From: Rummeliibacillus sp963792445
GTDB lineage: Bacteria > Bacillota > Bacilli > Bacillales_A > Planococcaceae
Assembly: GCA_963792445.1 (NCBI GenBank)
Contig: CAWBWO010000005.1
Location: 62,001-126,000, forward strand
DNA: 64,000 nucleotides
Reading direction: 5' to 3'
Shown: piece after piece, positions 1 to 8,091 of the stretch
Layout: each line of letters starts with the position of its first letter
Numbering within the stretch: the stretch's first letter is position 1
Translations under genes and position numbers: made by a program
Notes under the pieces: model-generated
Told to the model about the DNA's origin: nothing
What the model saw: the letters and a program-made list of their open reading frames with translations, nothing else
Database searches by the model: none

Positions 1-80
1 TTGAGCAACAACATGGCTTGAAATGGCAACAATCCTCCTTCCTAAAAAGATTAGTTAAAATCTCAAGTAAAAGAAAAATG

Positions 81-140
81 CTCTTATTAGCCGCGACCAA
101 AGAAATGTACATACACATAATGCAGCCGCGTGAGATGAAA
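81..140 (+). repeat. Decayed copy of the GCGG palindromic element
   Basis: The left arm CTCTTATTAGCCGCG matches the left arm of palindromes at 25959, 33929, 47058, 54406 and 57684. The right arm (GCAGCCGCGTGAGATGA) is degraded. It lies next to a 21-bp-period array, as the other copies do. Confidence 0.5.
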
Positions 141-159
141 GTCGTGAACTTAAAATGTT

Positions 160-266
160 AAAAACGCAAATACAATTAATAAATTCGCAAGTAGATTATC
201 TGAAAACGCAAGTAAATCTACTAAATTTGCAAATAATATTTTATCAGCGTTTGCAAGTAAATTAAT
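160..266 (-). repeat. TTACTTGC array, 21-bp period (reverse orientation)
   Basis: On the minus strand this reads as about five units, each starting TTACTTGC, TTATTTGC, CTACTTGC or GTATTTGC and spaced 21 bp. On the plus strand it shows as GCAAGTAAA or GCAAATA blocks. It is the same array type as at 25831, 33800 and 36531 but inverted. No coding function is visible. Confidence 0.75.
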
Positions 267-298
267 ATGTTCTCCACATTCCTTGATCAAATCAAAAA

Positions 299-336
299 AA
301 GCTACACCTCCCATCCTAAGATAAAAAGTGTAGCAT
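299..336 (-). terminator. Hairpin terminator, minus strand
   Basis: Arms AGCTACAC and GTGTAGC(A)T flank a short loop. On the minus strand the stem is followed by a T-rich run. It is a near duplicate of the hairpin at 496-538, including the TCAAATCAAA flank, which suggests a local tandem duplication of the operon end. Confidence 0.55.
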
Positions 337-407
337 TAAGACATAAATTTTATTTAATTTTGTGAGAGCCAGTCACCATTTTCCCACTACCTGAATCTTT
401 TATTAAA

Positions 408-456
408 TGGTCTTATTGTTCGCGGACAGGTATAGCGTAGAACGAAGAAAGTAGCC
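408..456 (+). repeat. Partial GCGG palindromic element
   Basis: Contains TCTTATTGTTCGCGG followed about 35 bp later by GCCGCGAAAAATAAT, the arms of the palindrome family found elsewhere in the window. A 61-codon minus-strand ORF across it (387-572) is repeat-derived and is not annotated as a gene. Confidence 0.6.
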
Positions 457-495
457 GCGAAAAATAATTCAATACTCCATTTTATCAAATCAAAT

Positions 496-538
496 AAAAA
501 AGCTATACCTCCTGTCATATAGACAAAAAGTATAGCTT
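496..538 (-). terminator. Terminator of the yknWX-like operon
   Basis: The inverted repeat AAAGCTATAC / GTATAGCTTT is followed on the minus strand by a T-rich tract. It lies 27 bp past the stop of the adaptor gene, so the operon appears to end here with no ABC transporter genes after it. Confidence 0.7.
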
Positions 539-564
539 TGCTAGGCACTATTTTCTGAAGGCCT

Positions 565-1991
565 CTATTCAAACAACCCCATCAAAATATATTTTGCATG
601 TTGTTTTTGGGGCATGGCTTTTAATTCTTTATTTTGAATCGTGCTTGTTTTCAGCGGTGTGATGAAGTTTGCTGGTGCTGCTAGTGTGATGGCATCTTTG
701 TCAGTGACAATGACATCATTGATTTGCAGTCCATTCACGATTTGATTTTCACCTTTGTATGTTACACCTAAGCCAATTGGTTGTTTTTGTACGATCCCTT
801 TATTGTTAAGTTGATATACATAATGTTTATTGTTGTCGTTCCACATTGATTTTGATGTGATCATCGGTGTTCCAGCTGCTTCCGCTACTGTTACTTGCAA
901 TTTCATATCTGTTCCTACCAATAATGGTTTTTCTACGTTTGCCTTGGTAGTTTGGGCATTTTCCACTTGATCAGGTTGTTGATTTTCGTCCATTAGCTCC
1001 ATCGGTTGTTTGATCAGCAGAAGATTGTTTTGCTTGTCCATTAGTCGATTTCGCAGTAGTTGTTTCTTTAGGTTTAACTTCTCCCTGTAGCTTAACTAAA
1101 AATGAATAAGTAGGAACTTTCTTCACTTCGTTTTTCTTTAATACTGTCTTTTATCACTTCGTTCGGATAAGTGATCACTTGCGAAACGATTCCGTTGTAG
1201 TATTTATCCGTTAAAGCTGAGTACAGTTTCACTTTTTGCCCTTGAGCGATTTCTCCAATTTGTTTAGCAGAGGCTACTGCCTTTACAACTGAAGTTGTTG
1301 ACGCAATGGTCATCATTGGATCTTTTAAATCTGCATTGATTTTTACAATTTGGCCATCCGCCGTACTTGATACGCTTAAATCAGCCAACTGTTCTTCCAC
1401 TCTGGAAATTTTGGATTCATTTGCAGCTAAGGCAGCTTCCAATTTCCCTTTTTCACCCTCAACCTCTGCTATTCTTTCTTGAACATTGCCATCTACTATA
1501 GAAGAAACATTCATATTCACATCGACTTTCAAATTTTGATCATCGGATTCTGAACTAGTTGAATCCTCTGATGTGTCAGGTGTGATTTCTTGTAATTGAG
1601 AAATTTCTTGGTCAACACTATCAATTTCACCCTGCAAACGATTTGCTTCATCTTCTAAATCTGCTTTTTGTTGGTCTAGCTTATTTGAATCGTATGAAAA
1701 TAAAGGATCCCCGGTCGTTACCCTATCTCCCTCTTTCACTAAGATTGAGCCGAGCGAGCCTTTTTGATTATCAAAGTACACATGCGTTACAGTTTCTGGC
1801 TCCGTCACACCAGTTGTAGTAAAGAGTTTCTTCACATGACCTTGCTCAATCTTTGTCCATTCACTGATATTGACCGTTCTTGCCGCTTTACTATCATCCT
1901 TTAATAAGAGGAAGAGATTACTTCCGATAAAAACAGCGGAGACTGCAGCGAGTATTGATTTAGATTTGCCCCATTTTTTCAAGTTTCTCAT
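565..1991 (-). pseudogene. YknX-like HlyD-family membrane fusion protein, frameshifted
   Basis: Periplasmic-adaptor-type membrane fusion protein. The N-terminal part (1092-1991) has an N-terminal membrane anchor (residues about 13-31), a lipoyl-like half, a long coiled coil (about residues 105-205, Gln/Glu rich) and the start of the beta-barrel. The C-terminal part (565-1041) continues the barrel and membrane-proximal domain in another frame. Between them two frame changes are needed: one at the A-run near 1140, where a second frame gives KNEVKKVPTYSFLVKL, and one near 960-1040. In B. subtilis YknX works with YknW and the ABC proteins YknY and YknZ in resistance to the SdpC toxin; here only W and X are present. 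The gene follows the Yip1-type gene by 6 bp. Sequence error or real decay cannot be separated from one sequence. Confidence 0.8.
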
Positions 1992-1997
1992 CCTCCT

Positions 1998-2660
1998 TTA
2001 GAAAAAGAATCCTATTTTAATATAAGATAATAAACTTGCAATAATCAAAAACAGTAAAAACAAAATGCCAATCGCAAAAGAAAGCGATTGTTTGCTTACT
2101 TCTACTATTCTTGAAATATAATAGTAGGAATAGAAGATCATTGCGATGCGGAATAAGGTAATTTCACTTAGGAAGTGAATTACCACTTCATTGTCCGTAA
2201 AGTATTGTGCAAAAATGCCAAATGAAAAGATATTAGAAGTGATATCAATATTTAGCAATAAAAACAAAGGAATTTGGATGATCCTTTCAATTAAGAAAAT
2301 GCCCAAAATATTCATTTGAACAATCGTTAACTTACGAAAACTACCATTTAGAAAGGCAAAATAATACAATGCACTTGCAAACAAAAATACACATGGAATC
2401 AAAATCCCTTGCAACACTCTACCAACTAGAAATAACTGTTTCCTCGCCTCAAATGCATCTCCATTTAGGCTTGTCAATTCGGTGGAAAGTGACTCAGTAC
2501 CTAAACCGAAAACACCACCTATTACACTTACACAAATACTTACTATAAAAAGTATAAAAATACTTAATTTGAAATGTGAATAATCTTCAGCTTCTTGTAA
2601 ATTCGTTCTATATTTCTCTGGTTTAAAAATACCTACCAACGGCTGTACGTTCAGTGTCAT
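1998..2660 (-). CDS. YknW-like Yip1-family membrane protein
   Basis: A 220-residue integral membrane protein with a cytosolic N-terminus of about 30 residues, then hydrophobic segments near residues 31-52, 80-103, 113-140, 165-180 and 193-217. The topology fits the Yip1 family. The gene directly precedes a YknX-like adaptor in the same orientation, the order of the B. subtilis yknWX(YZ) operon, so a YknW role (assembly partner of an ABC toxin-resistance transporter) is inferred from context. The start has an AAAGGAGAAG ribosome site about 6 bases before ATG. No key residues are known that would prove the function. Confidence 0.7.
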   Translation of the reverse strand: MTLNVQPLVGIFKPEKYRTNLQEAEDYSHFKLSIFILFIVSICVSVIGGVFGLGTESLSTELTSLNGDAFEARKQLFLVGRVLQGILIPCVFLFASALYYFAFLNGSFRKLTIVQMNILGIFLIERIIQIPLFLLLNIDITSNIFSFGIFAQYFTDNEVVIHFLSEITLFRIAMIFYSYYYISRIVEVSKQSLSFAIGILFLLFLIIASLLSYIKIGFFF

Positions 2661-3100
2661 GTTTCTTCTCCTTTTAATCTTGATGGTGCTTTTTACGAGA
2701 ATACTAGCCTATGCAACCATCCACCTCTATCCCATCTAAAATAAATACCTATTTACTATGCGATTCTACATCCAAATAACCTCAATTGTATAGGTTATTC
2801 GAAAAAATAATGTTCCATACTATAGAAATATAGAAAGCTCTGCAGAGAAGGATCTCTCATAACAGAGCCAAACCAATACTTTATGTATTTTCGTGCTATT
2901 CTTCTCTTAATTCCTTCTTATTTTGAAACTTATCAAGAGGATTGTCAACAACCTTCAAGGTTAACTTTTTGTTAATATTTATGGAGGAATTGTAAATGTT
3001 TCCTAAAGAAAATTTAGGTGTTTTGCTGATTGAAATTTGGCGAGTTTTTGATGAACTTATGATCACTTTTATGCTCGATGGACGGTTCTTACAATACGTA
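2661..3100. other. Intergenic region without a recognised gene
   Basis: AT-rich. It holds a hairpin-forming stretch near 2836-2869 (GCTCTG...CAGAGC with an internal AGAGA/TCTCT) whose role is unclear. The yknW promoter must lie here, but I could not pick out a convincing SigW-type TGAAAC/CGTA pair. No ORF with a ribosome site was seen. Confidence 0.5.
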
Positions 3101-3146
3101 AAAAACTACCGATTTCTCATTCAATCAAGAAATCGGTAGTTTTTTA
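3101..3146 (-). terminator. Terminator of the mhq operon
   Basis: The inverted repeat AAAAACTACCGATTTCT / AGAAATCGGTAGTTTTT is flanked by A and T runs, so it can work on both strands. It lies 30 bp after the mhqD stop. The stem is almost identical to the hairpin at 7261-7301. Confidence 0.85.
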
Positions 3147-3175
3147 AAATGTCAAAATGTGCTATAGAACTGTTA

Positions 3176-3775
3176 TCAAAATAAATACCATTCTTTAGCA
3201 GCTTCTACTTCGCTAATGGTTAATTGGTGACCTCTATTTTCCCAATGAAGTTGTACATTTGCTCCTGCTCCTCTTAGCAAAGAGACGAGTTCTTTTGATT
3301 CGTATGGCGAACAAATCGGGTCGTTTGTTCCAGCTCCAATAAAGATAGATTTCCCAGATAAATCAGGTAGCTCGATTCCACGTCTTGGCACCATCGGATG
3401 ATGTAAAATAGCACCCTTTAATGAATTTTGGTAATGGAATAATAAACTTGCTGCAATATTAGCGCCATTTGAATAGCCTATAGCTAAGATATTGTCACGG
3501 TCAAATTCATATTTTTCAGCTGCTTCATCAAGGAATGCATGTAATTCTTTTGTGCGGAAAATCAAATCTTCTTCATCAAATACGCCTTCTGCTAATCTTC
3601 TAAAAAAGCGTGGCATGCCGTTCTCTAATACGTTTCCTCTAACACTTAGAACATTTGCATCTGGGTCAATTTTGTCTGCTAGAGGTAGCAGGTCGTGTTC
3701 TGTTCCGCCGGTTCCATGTAATAATAACAACGTCGGTAAGGCTTGATTATTTCCTTTTTGAAATATATGTTTCAT
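3176..3775 (-). CDS. mhqD: MhqD-like carboxylesterase/hydrolase
   Basis: Alpha/beta hydrolase of the phospholipase/carboxylesterase type, 199 residues. Oxyanion region LLHGTGG (about residue 19), nucleophile elbow GYSNG (about 100), the acid in GTNDPIC (about 150) and the catalytic histidine in RGHQL (about 182) are all visible. MhqD is part of the MhqR regulon in B. subtilis, which protects against methylhydroquinone and catechol. Here it is the last gene of a four-gene operon with two ring-cleaving dioxygenases and a flavin reductase. I chose the ATG at 3775 because GAGGTG sits 7 bases before it; the ATG five codons upstream lacks such a site. Its natural substrate is not known. Confidence 0.85.
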   Translation of the reverse strand: MKHIFQKGNNQALPTLLLLHGTGGTEHDLLPLADKIDPDANVLSVRGNVLENGMPRFFRRLAEGVFDEEDLIFRTKELHAFLDEAAEKYEFDRDNILAIGYSNGANIAASLLFHYQNSLKGAILHHPMVPRRGIELPDLSGKSIFIGAGTNDPICSPYESKELVSLLRGAGANVQLHWENRGHQLTISEVEAAKEWYLF

Positions 3776-3811
3776 TATTTTACACCTCATCTTTTTAGGT
3801 AATGTTTCAAT

Positions 3812-4798
3812 CTAATCTTCATATTCCTTAACAAATTCTTTTGTACTTCTTACCGTGTCTATTGGGCGTACTAATTTTTCGATTTTTTCCCGTTTTTCTT
3901 CAAAGAATGGAGGTAATGATAATTTTTCGCCTAGTGTTTCATAAGGTTCATCACCCATAAATCCAGGGCCGTCTGTTGCTAATTCAAATAAAACGCCTGG
4001 GGCAATATTCGCGTATAATGAACCAAAATAATATCGCTCTACATAGCCTGAATTTGGTACACGATAGGATTTATATCTTTCCAACCACTCATCTAGTTCA
4101 GCGCGATTTTCTACACGGAATGCCGCATGGTGGATGGTTCCGTATCCTTGGCGAGCGCGAGGAAAAACAGAATTATATTCCACAATTACTTGAGCGCCAT
4201 TTCCGCCTTCGCCCATTTCAAATAAATGAGATGAATCTTCTTTTGCTACTTCTTTAAATAAGTAAACTTCTTCTAATATCGCTTTAAAATAATCAAAATT
4301 AGAAACTTGAACAAAGACTGGACCGAGCCCCGTAATTGCATATTCTAAAGGAATTGGCCCCTTTTGCCATGGTGTGCCAGATACTACACCTTGATTATTT
4401 TCATCAGATATTAATTGATATTGCTGATCATCAAAATCAACAAAAGAAAGAGTCTTTTTACCAAATTGTTCTTTTATATCTGTGTGTTTTATATTTAATC
4501 GATTAAAACGTTTTACCCAATAATTTAATGCTTCATCATCTGGTACACGAAAAGATGTTTTAGAAATTTCATCTGTACCATGGACCCCTTTTGGGACACC
4601 TGGAAAATCAAAAAACGTCATATCTGTTCCGGGGCTACCAACATCATCTGTAAAGTATAAATGGTACGTTTGTATATCATCTTGGTTCACCGTTTTCTTC
4701 ACTAAACGTAATCCTAATACATAGGTAAAAAATTCATATATCTTTTCCGCACTACTTGTAATTGCTGTTACATGGTGCACGCCTTTTATATTGTTCAT
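3812..4798 (-). CDS. Ring-cleaving dioxygenase, glyoxalase/VOC family (MhqE/MhqO-type)
   Basis: Two tandem vicinal-oxygen-chelate domains. The first opens with GVHHVTAI (metal-ligand His near residue 7) and contains YHLYF. The second contains GYGTIHHAAFRV (His near residue 208) and ends with LFELATDGPGF (Glu ligand). This is the signature of the extradiol-dioxygenase-like MhqA/MhqE/MhqO proteins that open hydroquinone rings. Start: the ATG at 4798 is preceded by GGAGGG with a 7-base gap; the upstream ATG at 4813 overlaps the previous stop and has no site. It is a paralogue of the gene at 5434-6369 with the same motifs. Which of MhqA, E or O it corresponds to cannot be decided by eye. Confidence 0.85.
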   Translation of the reverse strand: MNNIKGVHHVTAITSSAEKIYEFFTYVLGLRLVKKTVNQDDIQTYHLYFTDDVGSPGTDMTFFDFPGVPKGVHGTDEISKTSFRVPDDEALNYWVKRFNRLNIKHTDIKEQFGKKTLSFVDFDDQQYQLISDENNQGVVSGTPWQKGPIPLEYAITGLGPVFVQVSNFDYFKAILEEVYLFKEVAKEDSSHLFEMGEGGNGAQVIVEYNSVFPRARQGYGTIHHAAFRVENRAELDEWLERYKSYRVPNSGYVERYYFGSLYANIAPGVLFELATDGPGFMGDEPYETLGEKLSLPPFFEEKREKIEKLVRPIDTVRSTKEFVKEYED

Positions 4799-4812
4799 GT
4801 TTTTTCCCTCCA

Positions 4813-5421
4813 TTATTTTGGTCTCTCTAGGGAGAATGTCTCCCCAATTTTTGCATAATTTGAACCTGCTAATCGGCTTATTGCAGCAAGCTTTTCATGG
4901 TTGATCCTGCCTGATTCATAAATACTTTCATCTATATGAAACTTGACAATCTTGCCAATGATTAAATCCACTCCGATTGCACCATTTTCCCCAAGTTCGA
5001 CTACGTGTTCCAACACACACTCAAAACGAACTTTTGATTCTTGAATACCAGGCACGGAAACTTTTTCACTCGCAACAAGTCTTAAGCTTGCCTTTTCGAT
5101 TTCACTTTCATTTGATGGTAAGGATGCTGCTGTCACATTTACTTTTTCTACATTTTCTTCATCAACAAGATGAACAACAAATTCTTTCTTGCTCTTGATA
5201 TTTCTTGCTGTGTCTTTTGGGATACCGTTTTTTCTTTGCACGGAGACAGAAATCATAGGTGGATTCGATGATACGATGTTAAAATAGCTAAATGGTGCAC
5301 CATTTACCGTCCCATCTTCTGCAACACTCGTCACAAATGCAATAGGTCTTGGAATAATACTGCCAATTAATAATTTGTAATTTTCTCGTTCTGTATTCTC
5401 ATTCGGATCAATGGATAACAA
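4813..5421 (-). CDS. Flavin reductase-like FMN-binding protein
   Basis: A 202-residue protein of the flavin-reductase split-barrel family (YwrF type). FMN-binding features include IIPRPIAFVTS near residue 24, the APFSYFN segment near residue 42 and NPPMISVSV near 53. It probably reduces or uses FMN. Lying between two ring-cleaving dioxygenases suggests a part in quinone handling, which is inference. It starts with TTG at 5421, supported by AGGAGG 8 bases upstream. The stop overlaps the following reading frame closely, consistent with one transcript. Confidence 0.8.
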   Translation of the reverse strand: MLSIDPNENTERENYKLLIGSIIPRPIAFVTSVAEDGTVNGAPFSYFNIVSSNPPMISVSVQRKNGIPKDTARNIKSKKEFVVHLVDEENVEKVNVTAASLPSNESEIEKASLRLVASEKVSVPGIQESKVRFECVLEHVVELGENGAIGVDLIIGKIVKFHIDESIYESGRINHEKLAAISRLAGSNYAKIGETFSLERPK

Positions 5422-5433
5422 ATGAAGTTCCTC

Positions 5434-6369
5434 CTAATCTAATTGTCTAATTTTAATCGGAATTAACGTGTCATTCAGTTTTTCACGATACTTTTCATAT
5501 TGAGCGGGTAGTTTTAAATCTTGCCCCATCGAATCGTAAGATTCATCATGAGCGAATCCTGGAGGGTTTGTCGCAATTTCAAACAGAATGTCGCCATGTT
5601 CACGGAAATAAATGGCGTTAAAATAATTTCGATCTTTTACATCTGTTACATGATAGCCGTTGTCCGCTACGAATTTTTGCCATTCTAGTTGGTCTTGGTC
5701 ATCCTTCGCACGCCAAGCAATATGATGAACAGTTCCGACACCCATTTGTCCACGTACTAAAGGAGTTTGCTTAATATCAATCATATTTCCAATGTCACCA
5801 TAGGATTTAAAACGTATTAAATCGCCTTCTTCTCCAACCTTTTCTAAACCTAATACATCTTGAAGTGTTTGGATTGTCTGTTCTGGATGGACTGAGTATA
5901 GGATGGCTCCGCCAAATCCTTTAATCGCTACATCTGGTGTAACATCTCCAAATGTCCAGTTGTTTGGTTCCCCTTCTGCTCGTTCGACAAGCTCTAGATG
6001 TAGTCCATGGAAATCTTCAAATTGTAAATACTTTTCTCCAAATCGTTCTGACTTTTTAAAGTTAATATTGAATTTTCTTAATCTTTCTTCCCAATAAGAC
6101 ATTTTACCAGATGGAATAGCATAAGTCGTTACCCCTACTTGCCCACCGCCAATTTTCCCTTCATAGCCGGTTGCCCAAGGGAAAAATGTAATAATTGTTC
6201 CAGGCTTACCGCCATCATTCCCAAAATAAAGATGATACGTACCTGGATCATCAAAGTTAATTGTTTTCTTTACTAATCGTAATCCCAGAATGCCTGCATA
6301 AAAATCGACAGTTTCTTGTGGATGCCCAACGATTGCTGTAATATGGTGTATTCCCTCTGTCTTTTTCAT
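5434..6369 (-). CDS. Ring-cleaving dioxygenase, glyoxalase/VOC family (MhqA/MhqO-type)
   Basis: First gene of the mhq-type operon, 311 residues. Two VOC domains are visible: GIHHITAIVG at the N-terminus with YHLYFGND, then GVGTVHHIAWRA near residue 212 and ILFEIATNPPGF near 272. In the family these supply His/His/Glu metal ligands for extradiol-type cleavage of hydroquinones. The start ATG has AAAGGAGAG 8 bases upstream. An MhqR-box palindrome lies about 90 bp upstream (6462-6479), so induction by quinones or catechols through loss of MhqR repression is expected. No mhqR gene is in the window. Confidence 0.87.
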   Translation of the reverse strand: MKKTEGIHHITAIVGHPQETVDFYAGILGLRLVKKTINFDDPGTYHLYFGNDGGKPGTIITFFPWATGYEGKIGGGQVGVTTYAIPSGKMSYWEERLRKFNINFKKSERFGEKYLQFEDFHGLHLELVERAEGEPNNWTFGDVTPDVAIKGFGGAILYSVHPEQTIQTLQDVLGLEKVGEEGDLIRFKSYGDIGNMIDIKQTPLVRGQMGVGTVHHIAWRAKDDQDQLEWQKFVADNGYHVTDVKDRNYFNAIYFREHGDILFEIATNPPGFAHDESYDSMGQDLKLPAQYEKYREKLNDTLIPIKIRQLD

Positions 6370-6461
6370 AAAAAATCTCTCCTTTTATCTGTTACTATTT
6401 GTTTAAGATTTGCATTTTAAATTCTAAATATGATTTTCACGTACATTACCACGAATTCAAA

Positions 6462-6479
6462 TATCTCAAACTAAAGATA
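6462..6479. promoter_or_regulatory. MhqR-type operator upstream of the mhq operon
   Basis: TATCTCAAACTAAAGATA has the TATCT...AGATA arms and 18-bp length of the known B. subtilis MhqR box (consensus about TATCTCGAATTCGAGATA). The outer arms are conserved and the centre has diverged. It sits in the leader of the first dioxygenase gene, where repression would be expected. Confidence 0.7.
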
Positions 6480-6495
6480 TATTTGCTTTTTAAAA

Positions 6496-6528
6496 CCAAT
6501 TTGAACATATTGAATATGAACAATTTGG
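6496..6528. promoter_or_regulatory. Imperfect inverted repeat upstream of the mhq operon
   Basis: CCAATTTGAAC and GAACAATTTGG-like arms surround a perfect inner palindrome, CATATTGAATATG (6506-6518). It lies just upstream of the MhqR-type box, so a second regulator or part of the promoter may be here. No known box was recognised. Confidence 0.3.
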
Positions 6529-6583
6529 TTCAAGTTTAATCTGTTTTACTGCAAAGCTTTGTTTGAGTATGATTGATCTCTTG

Positions 6584-7035
6584 TTAATTTAATTCTTTTA
6601 TCAAAAATAATAATCTTCCCGACATGTCATGGATATTCTCCGTTGTATGATTAATTTCTTCGGTAACAGCAGGAGTTATACCAACTTTCAAAAACATTTG
6701 GAAAATCTTTTTCATCCTGATATCCTAACAACTCTCTAAATATTTGATTGTAGTCATTATTTTCTGCTGGGACTCCATTTTCCAATTTCAAATCCCACGT
6801 TCCAATTCAATTAAGTTCTGTAATGATTTGATGTTTGACATAGAGATTTTCATATTTTATTTGCATAATTTCTATTAATTTATTCATGGATTCTACTAGT
6901 TGTTGTAATCCAGTATTTTCAAATTTGAAATGATATTTGATTGAAAGAAGGTTCATCTTGTTGTGTTTCTTGGATGAGCCGCTCTATTTCATTCGTTAAT
7001 TGATTGAAATCATGATAGATATTTTTCTTAAACAA
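6584..7035 (-). pseudogene. Remnant of a PAS-domain chemoreceptor-like protein
   Basis: Joining frames on the minus strand gives a protein that starts at TTG 7035 (AAGGAGG 8 bases upstream). It contains a helical segment, then GTWDLKLENGVPAENNDY and FRELLGYQDEKDFPNVFESW, which is typical of the PAS domain of cytosolic methyl-accepting proteins. It then jumps to an ending NHTTENIHDMSGRLLFLIKEL. The signalling core is missing, and at least three frame interruptions or an in-frame TGA/TAA are present. A promoter and an MhqR-type operator (7181-7228) point at this remnant. The fusion of a PAS start to a distant tail suggests internal deletion. Confidence 0.6.
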
Positions 7036-7107
7036 ATCCCATGCCTCCTTATTGATCGAAAGTCATTTCAATGTTTTATTTTCTGTTAATTTTATTTCGA
7101 AATCATA

Positions 7108-7125
7108 TATTTTGAATTCAAGATA
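7108..7125. promoter_or_regulatory. Second MhqR-type palindrome
   Basis: TATTTTGAATTCAAGATA keeps the GAATTC centre and AGATA right arm of the MhqR box, with one weaker arm. It lies 73 bp downstream of the perfect box at 7181 and upstream of the PAS remnant, so it may be an auxiliary operator. Confidence 0.55.
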
Positions 7126-7180
7126 ATTACTAAAAAAAATTTAAACCCGTTGCATGGTTTTCTATTTTCCAATCAATAAT

Positions 7181-7198
7181 TATCTCGAATTCGAGATA
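7181..7198. promoter_or_regulatory. Perfect MhqR operator
   Basis: TATCTCGAATTCGAGATA is a perfect 18-bp palindrome and matches the B. subtilis MhqR consensus as I know it. It lies immediately downstream of the -10 of the promoter at 7201-7228 (minus strand), ideally placed to block transcription. Confidence 0.85.
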
Positions 7199-7200
7199 AT

Positions 7201-7228
7201 TGTATAATTTATTGCTTCCTTTTGTCAA
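7201..7228 (-). promoter_or_regulatory. SigA-type promoter under MhqR control
   Basis: On the minus strand, TTGACA (7223-7228) is followed after 16 bp by TATACA (7201-7206). The perfect MhqR box covers the expected start site. The promoter faces the PAS remnant and, beyond it, the mhq operon. Confidence 0.65.
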
Positions 7229-7260
7229 CTACTTAAAAAAATTCATAATTACTTTCATAA

Positions 7261-7301
7261 AAAAACTATCGATTTCTCAATACAAGAAATCGATAGTTTT
7301 T
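7261..7301 (-). terminator. Terminator after the carboxymuconolactone decarboxylase remnant
   Basis: AAAAACTATCGATTTCT / AGAAATCGATAGTTTTT is a perfect stem with a short loop and flanking A/T runs. It is nearly identical to the hairpin at 3101-3146 that ends the mhq operon. Confidence 0.8.
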
Positions 7302-7334
7302 CTAAAAGATTTTGGACAATAAGTGTGTTAAACC

Positions 7335-7625
7335 CTATCCTTCCATCACAAGTTGTAGTACTTCCATTGCAACTGCAGCTTTTGGGAATCCAACATATGC
7401 AGCACAGTGCATAATGATCTCAACAATATCCTCTTTCGTTAAACCTATATGCATAGCAGCCTTGAAATGGAACATAAGCTAACGTTCGCCTGCTCCTTGT
7501 GAAATGAGTGAAGTCAATGTAATGATTTCTTGTTCTTTTAGGCTAAAGTGTGATCTGCCATATACATCGCCAAATCCAAATTCAATCATCATTTTGCCAA
7601 ATTCAGGTGAGAAGGATTTAGTTTA
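7335..7625 (-). pseudogene. Carboxymuconolactone decarboxylase-family remnant
   Basis: The minus strand reads FGKMMIEFGFGDVYGRSHFSL, then EQEIITLTSLISQGAGER, an in-frame stop, then FHFKAAMHIGLTKEDIVEII and HCAAYVGFPKAAVAMEVLQL. These are the alkylhydroperoxidase-D/CMD-like segments. The usual CxxC is not seen; HCAAY corresponds to the later helix. The N-terminus is missing and one stop interrupts it near 7475. It lies next to MhqR boxes and dioxygenases, so it was probably once part of the aromatic-compound response. Confidence 0.65.
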
Positions 7626-7773
7626 CTATGTTTATTTCCTTTTAAATTAATTTACTCCTTCTATTCATAATAACAGTATCTTGCCATTATTCTCGCGCAT
7701 AGCAAACTTTTCTCGCGTGCCCTCAATTTGAAATTCTATTTAAAAAAATGAAGAGCTATACAAAACTAAATTA

Positions 7774-8091
7774 CTATAAGACAACAACATCTTTCCCTAG
7801 AATTTCATCTAGTTGAAGTAAATCAAATACTGTTTTCACATCTTCTTGTAGATTTATTATTGTCGGTTTTATAGATTTATCTTTTAAATCAGAGATCAAC
7901 GTTATAAGTAATCCGATACCTGAAGAATCAACAAAGTAAATATCTTGAAAATCAATTTCAACATTATCTGAGGTTTCCTGTAGTGCTTTCGTTAAATTAT
8001 CTTCAATAATTTCTGTAGCCTCGATATCTAGATCGCCCTCAAATTTGACTACTATTTTTGAATCTTCATTTTTAATTTTAAAGTTGAACAT
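7774..8091 (-). CDS. STAS-domain anti-anti-sigma-like protein
   Basis: A 105-residue single STAS domain of the SpoIIAA/RsbV type. The motif FVDSSGIGLL near residues 53-62 holds the serine that HATPase kinases phosphorylate in this family. Last gene of the 12-gene operon, overlapping the end of the FapA-like gene by 14 bp; the start has AAGGGGG 6 bases upstream. In partner switching, an unphosphorylated STAS protein binds the HATPase partner (gene at 15654-16586) and the PP2C protein (10148-10978) removes the phosphate. The pairing here is inferred from operon membership. Confidence 0.85.
   Translation of the reverse strand: MFNFKIKNEDSKIVVKFEGDLDIEATEIIEDNLTKALQETSDNVEIDFQDIYFVDSSGIGLLITLISDLKDKSIKPTIINLQEDVKTVFDLLQLDEILGKDVVVL

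Noticed and set aside
2836..2869. T-box or other riboswitch upstream of the yknW-like gene
   Set aside because: Only a simple imperfect hairpin is visible; no T-box core or known aptamer motif could be found.
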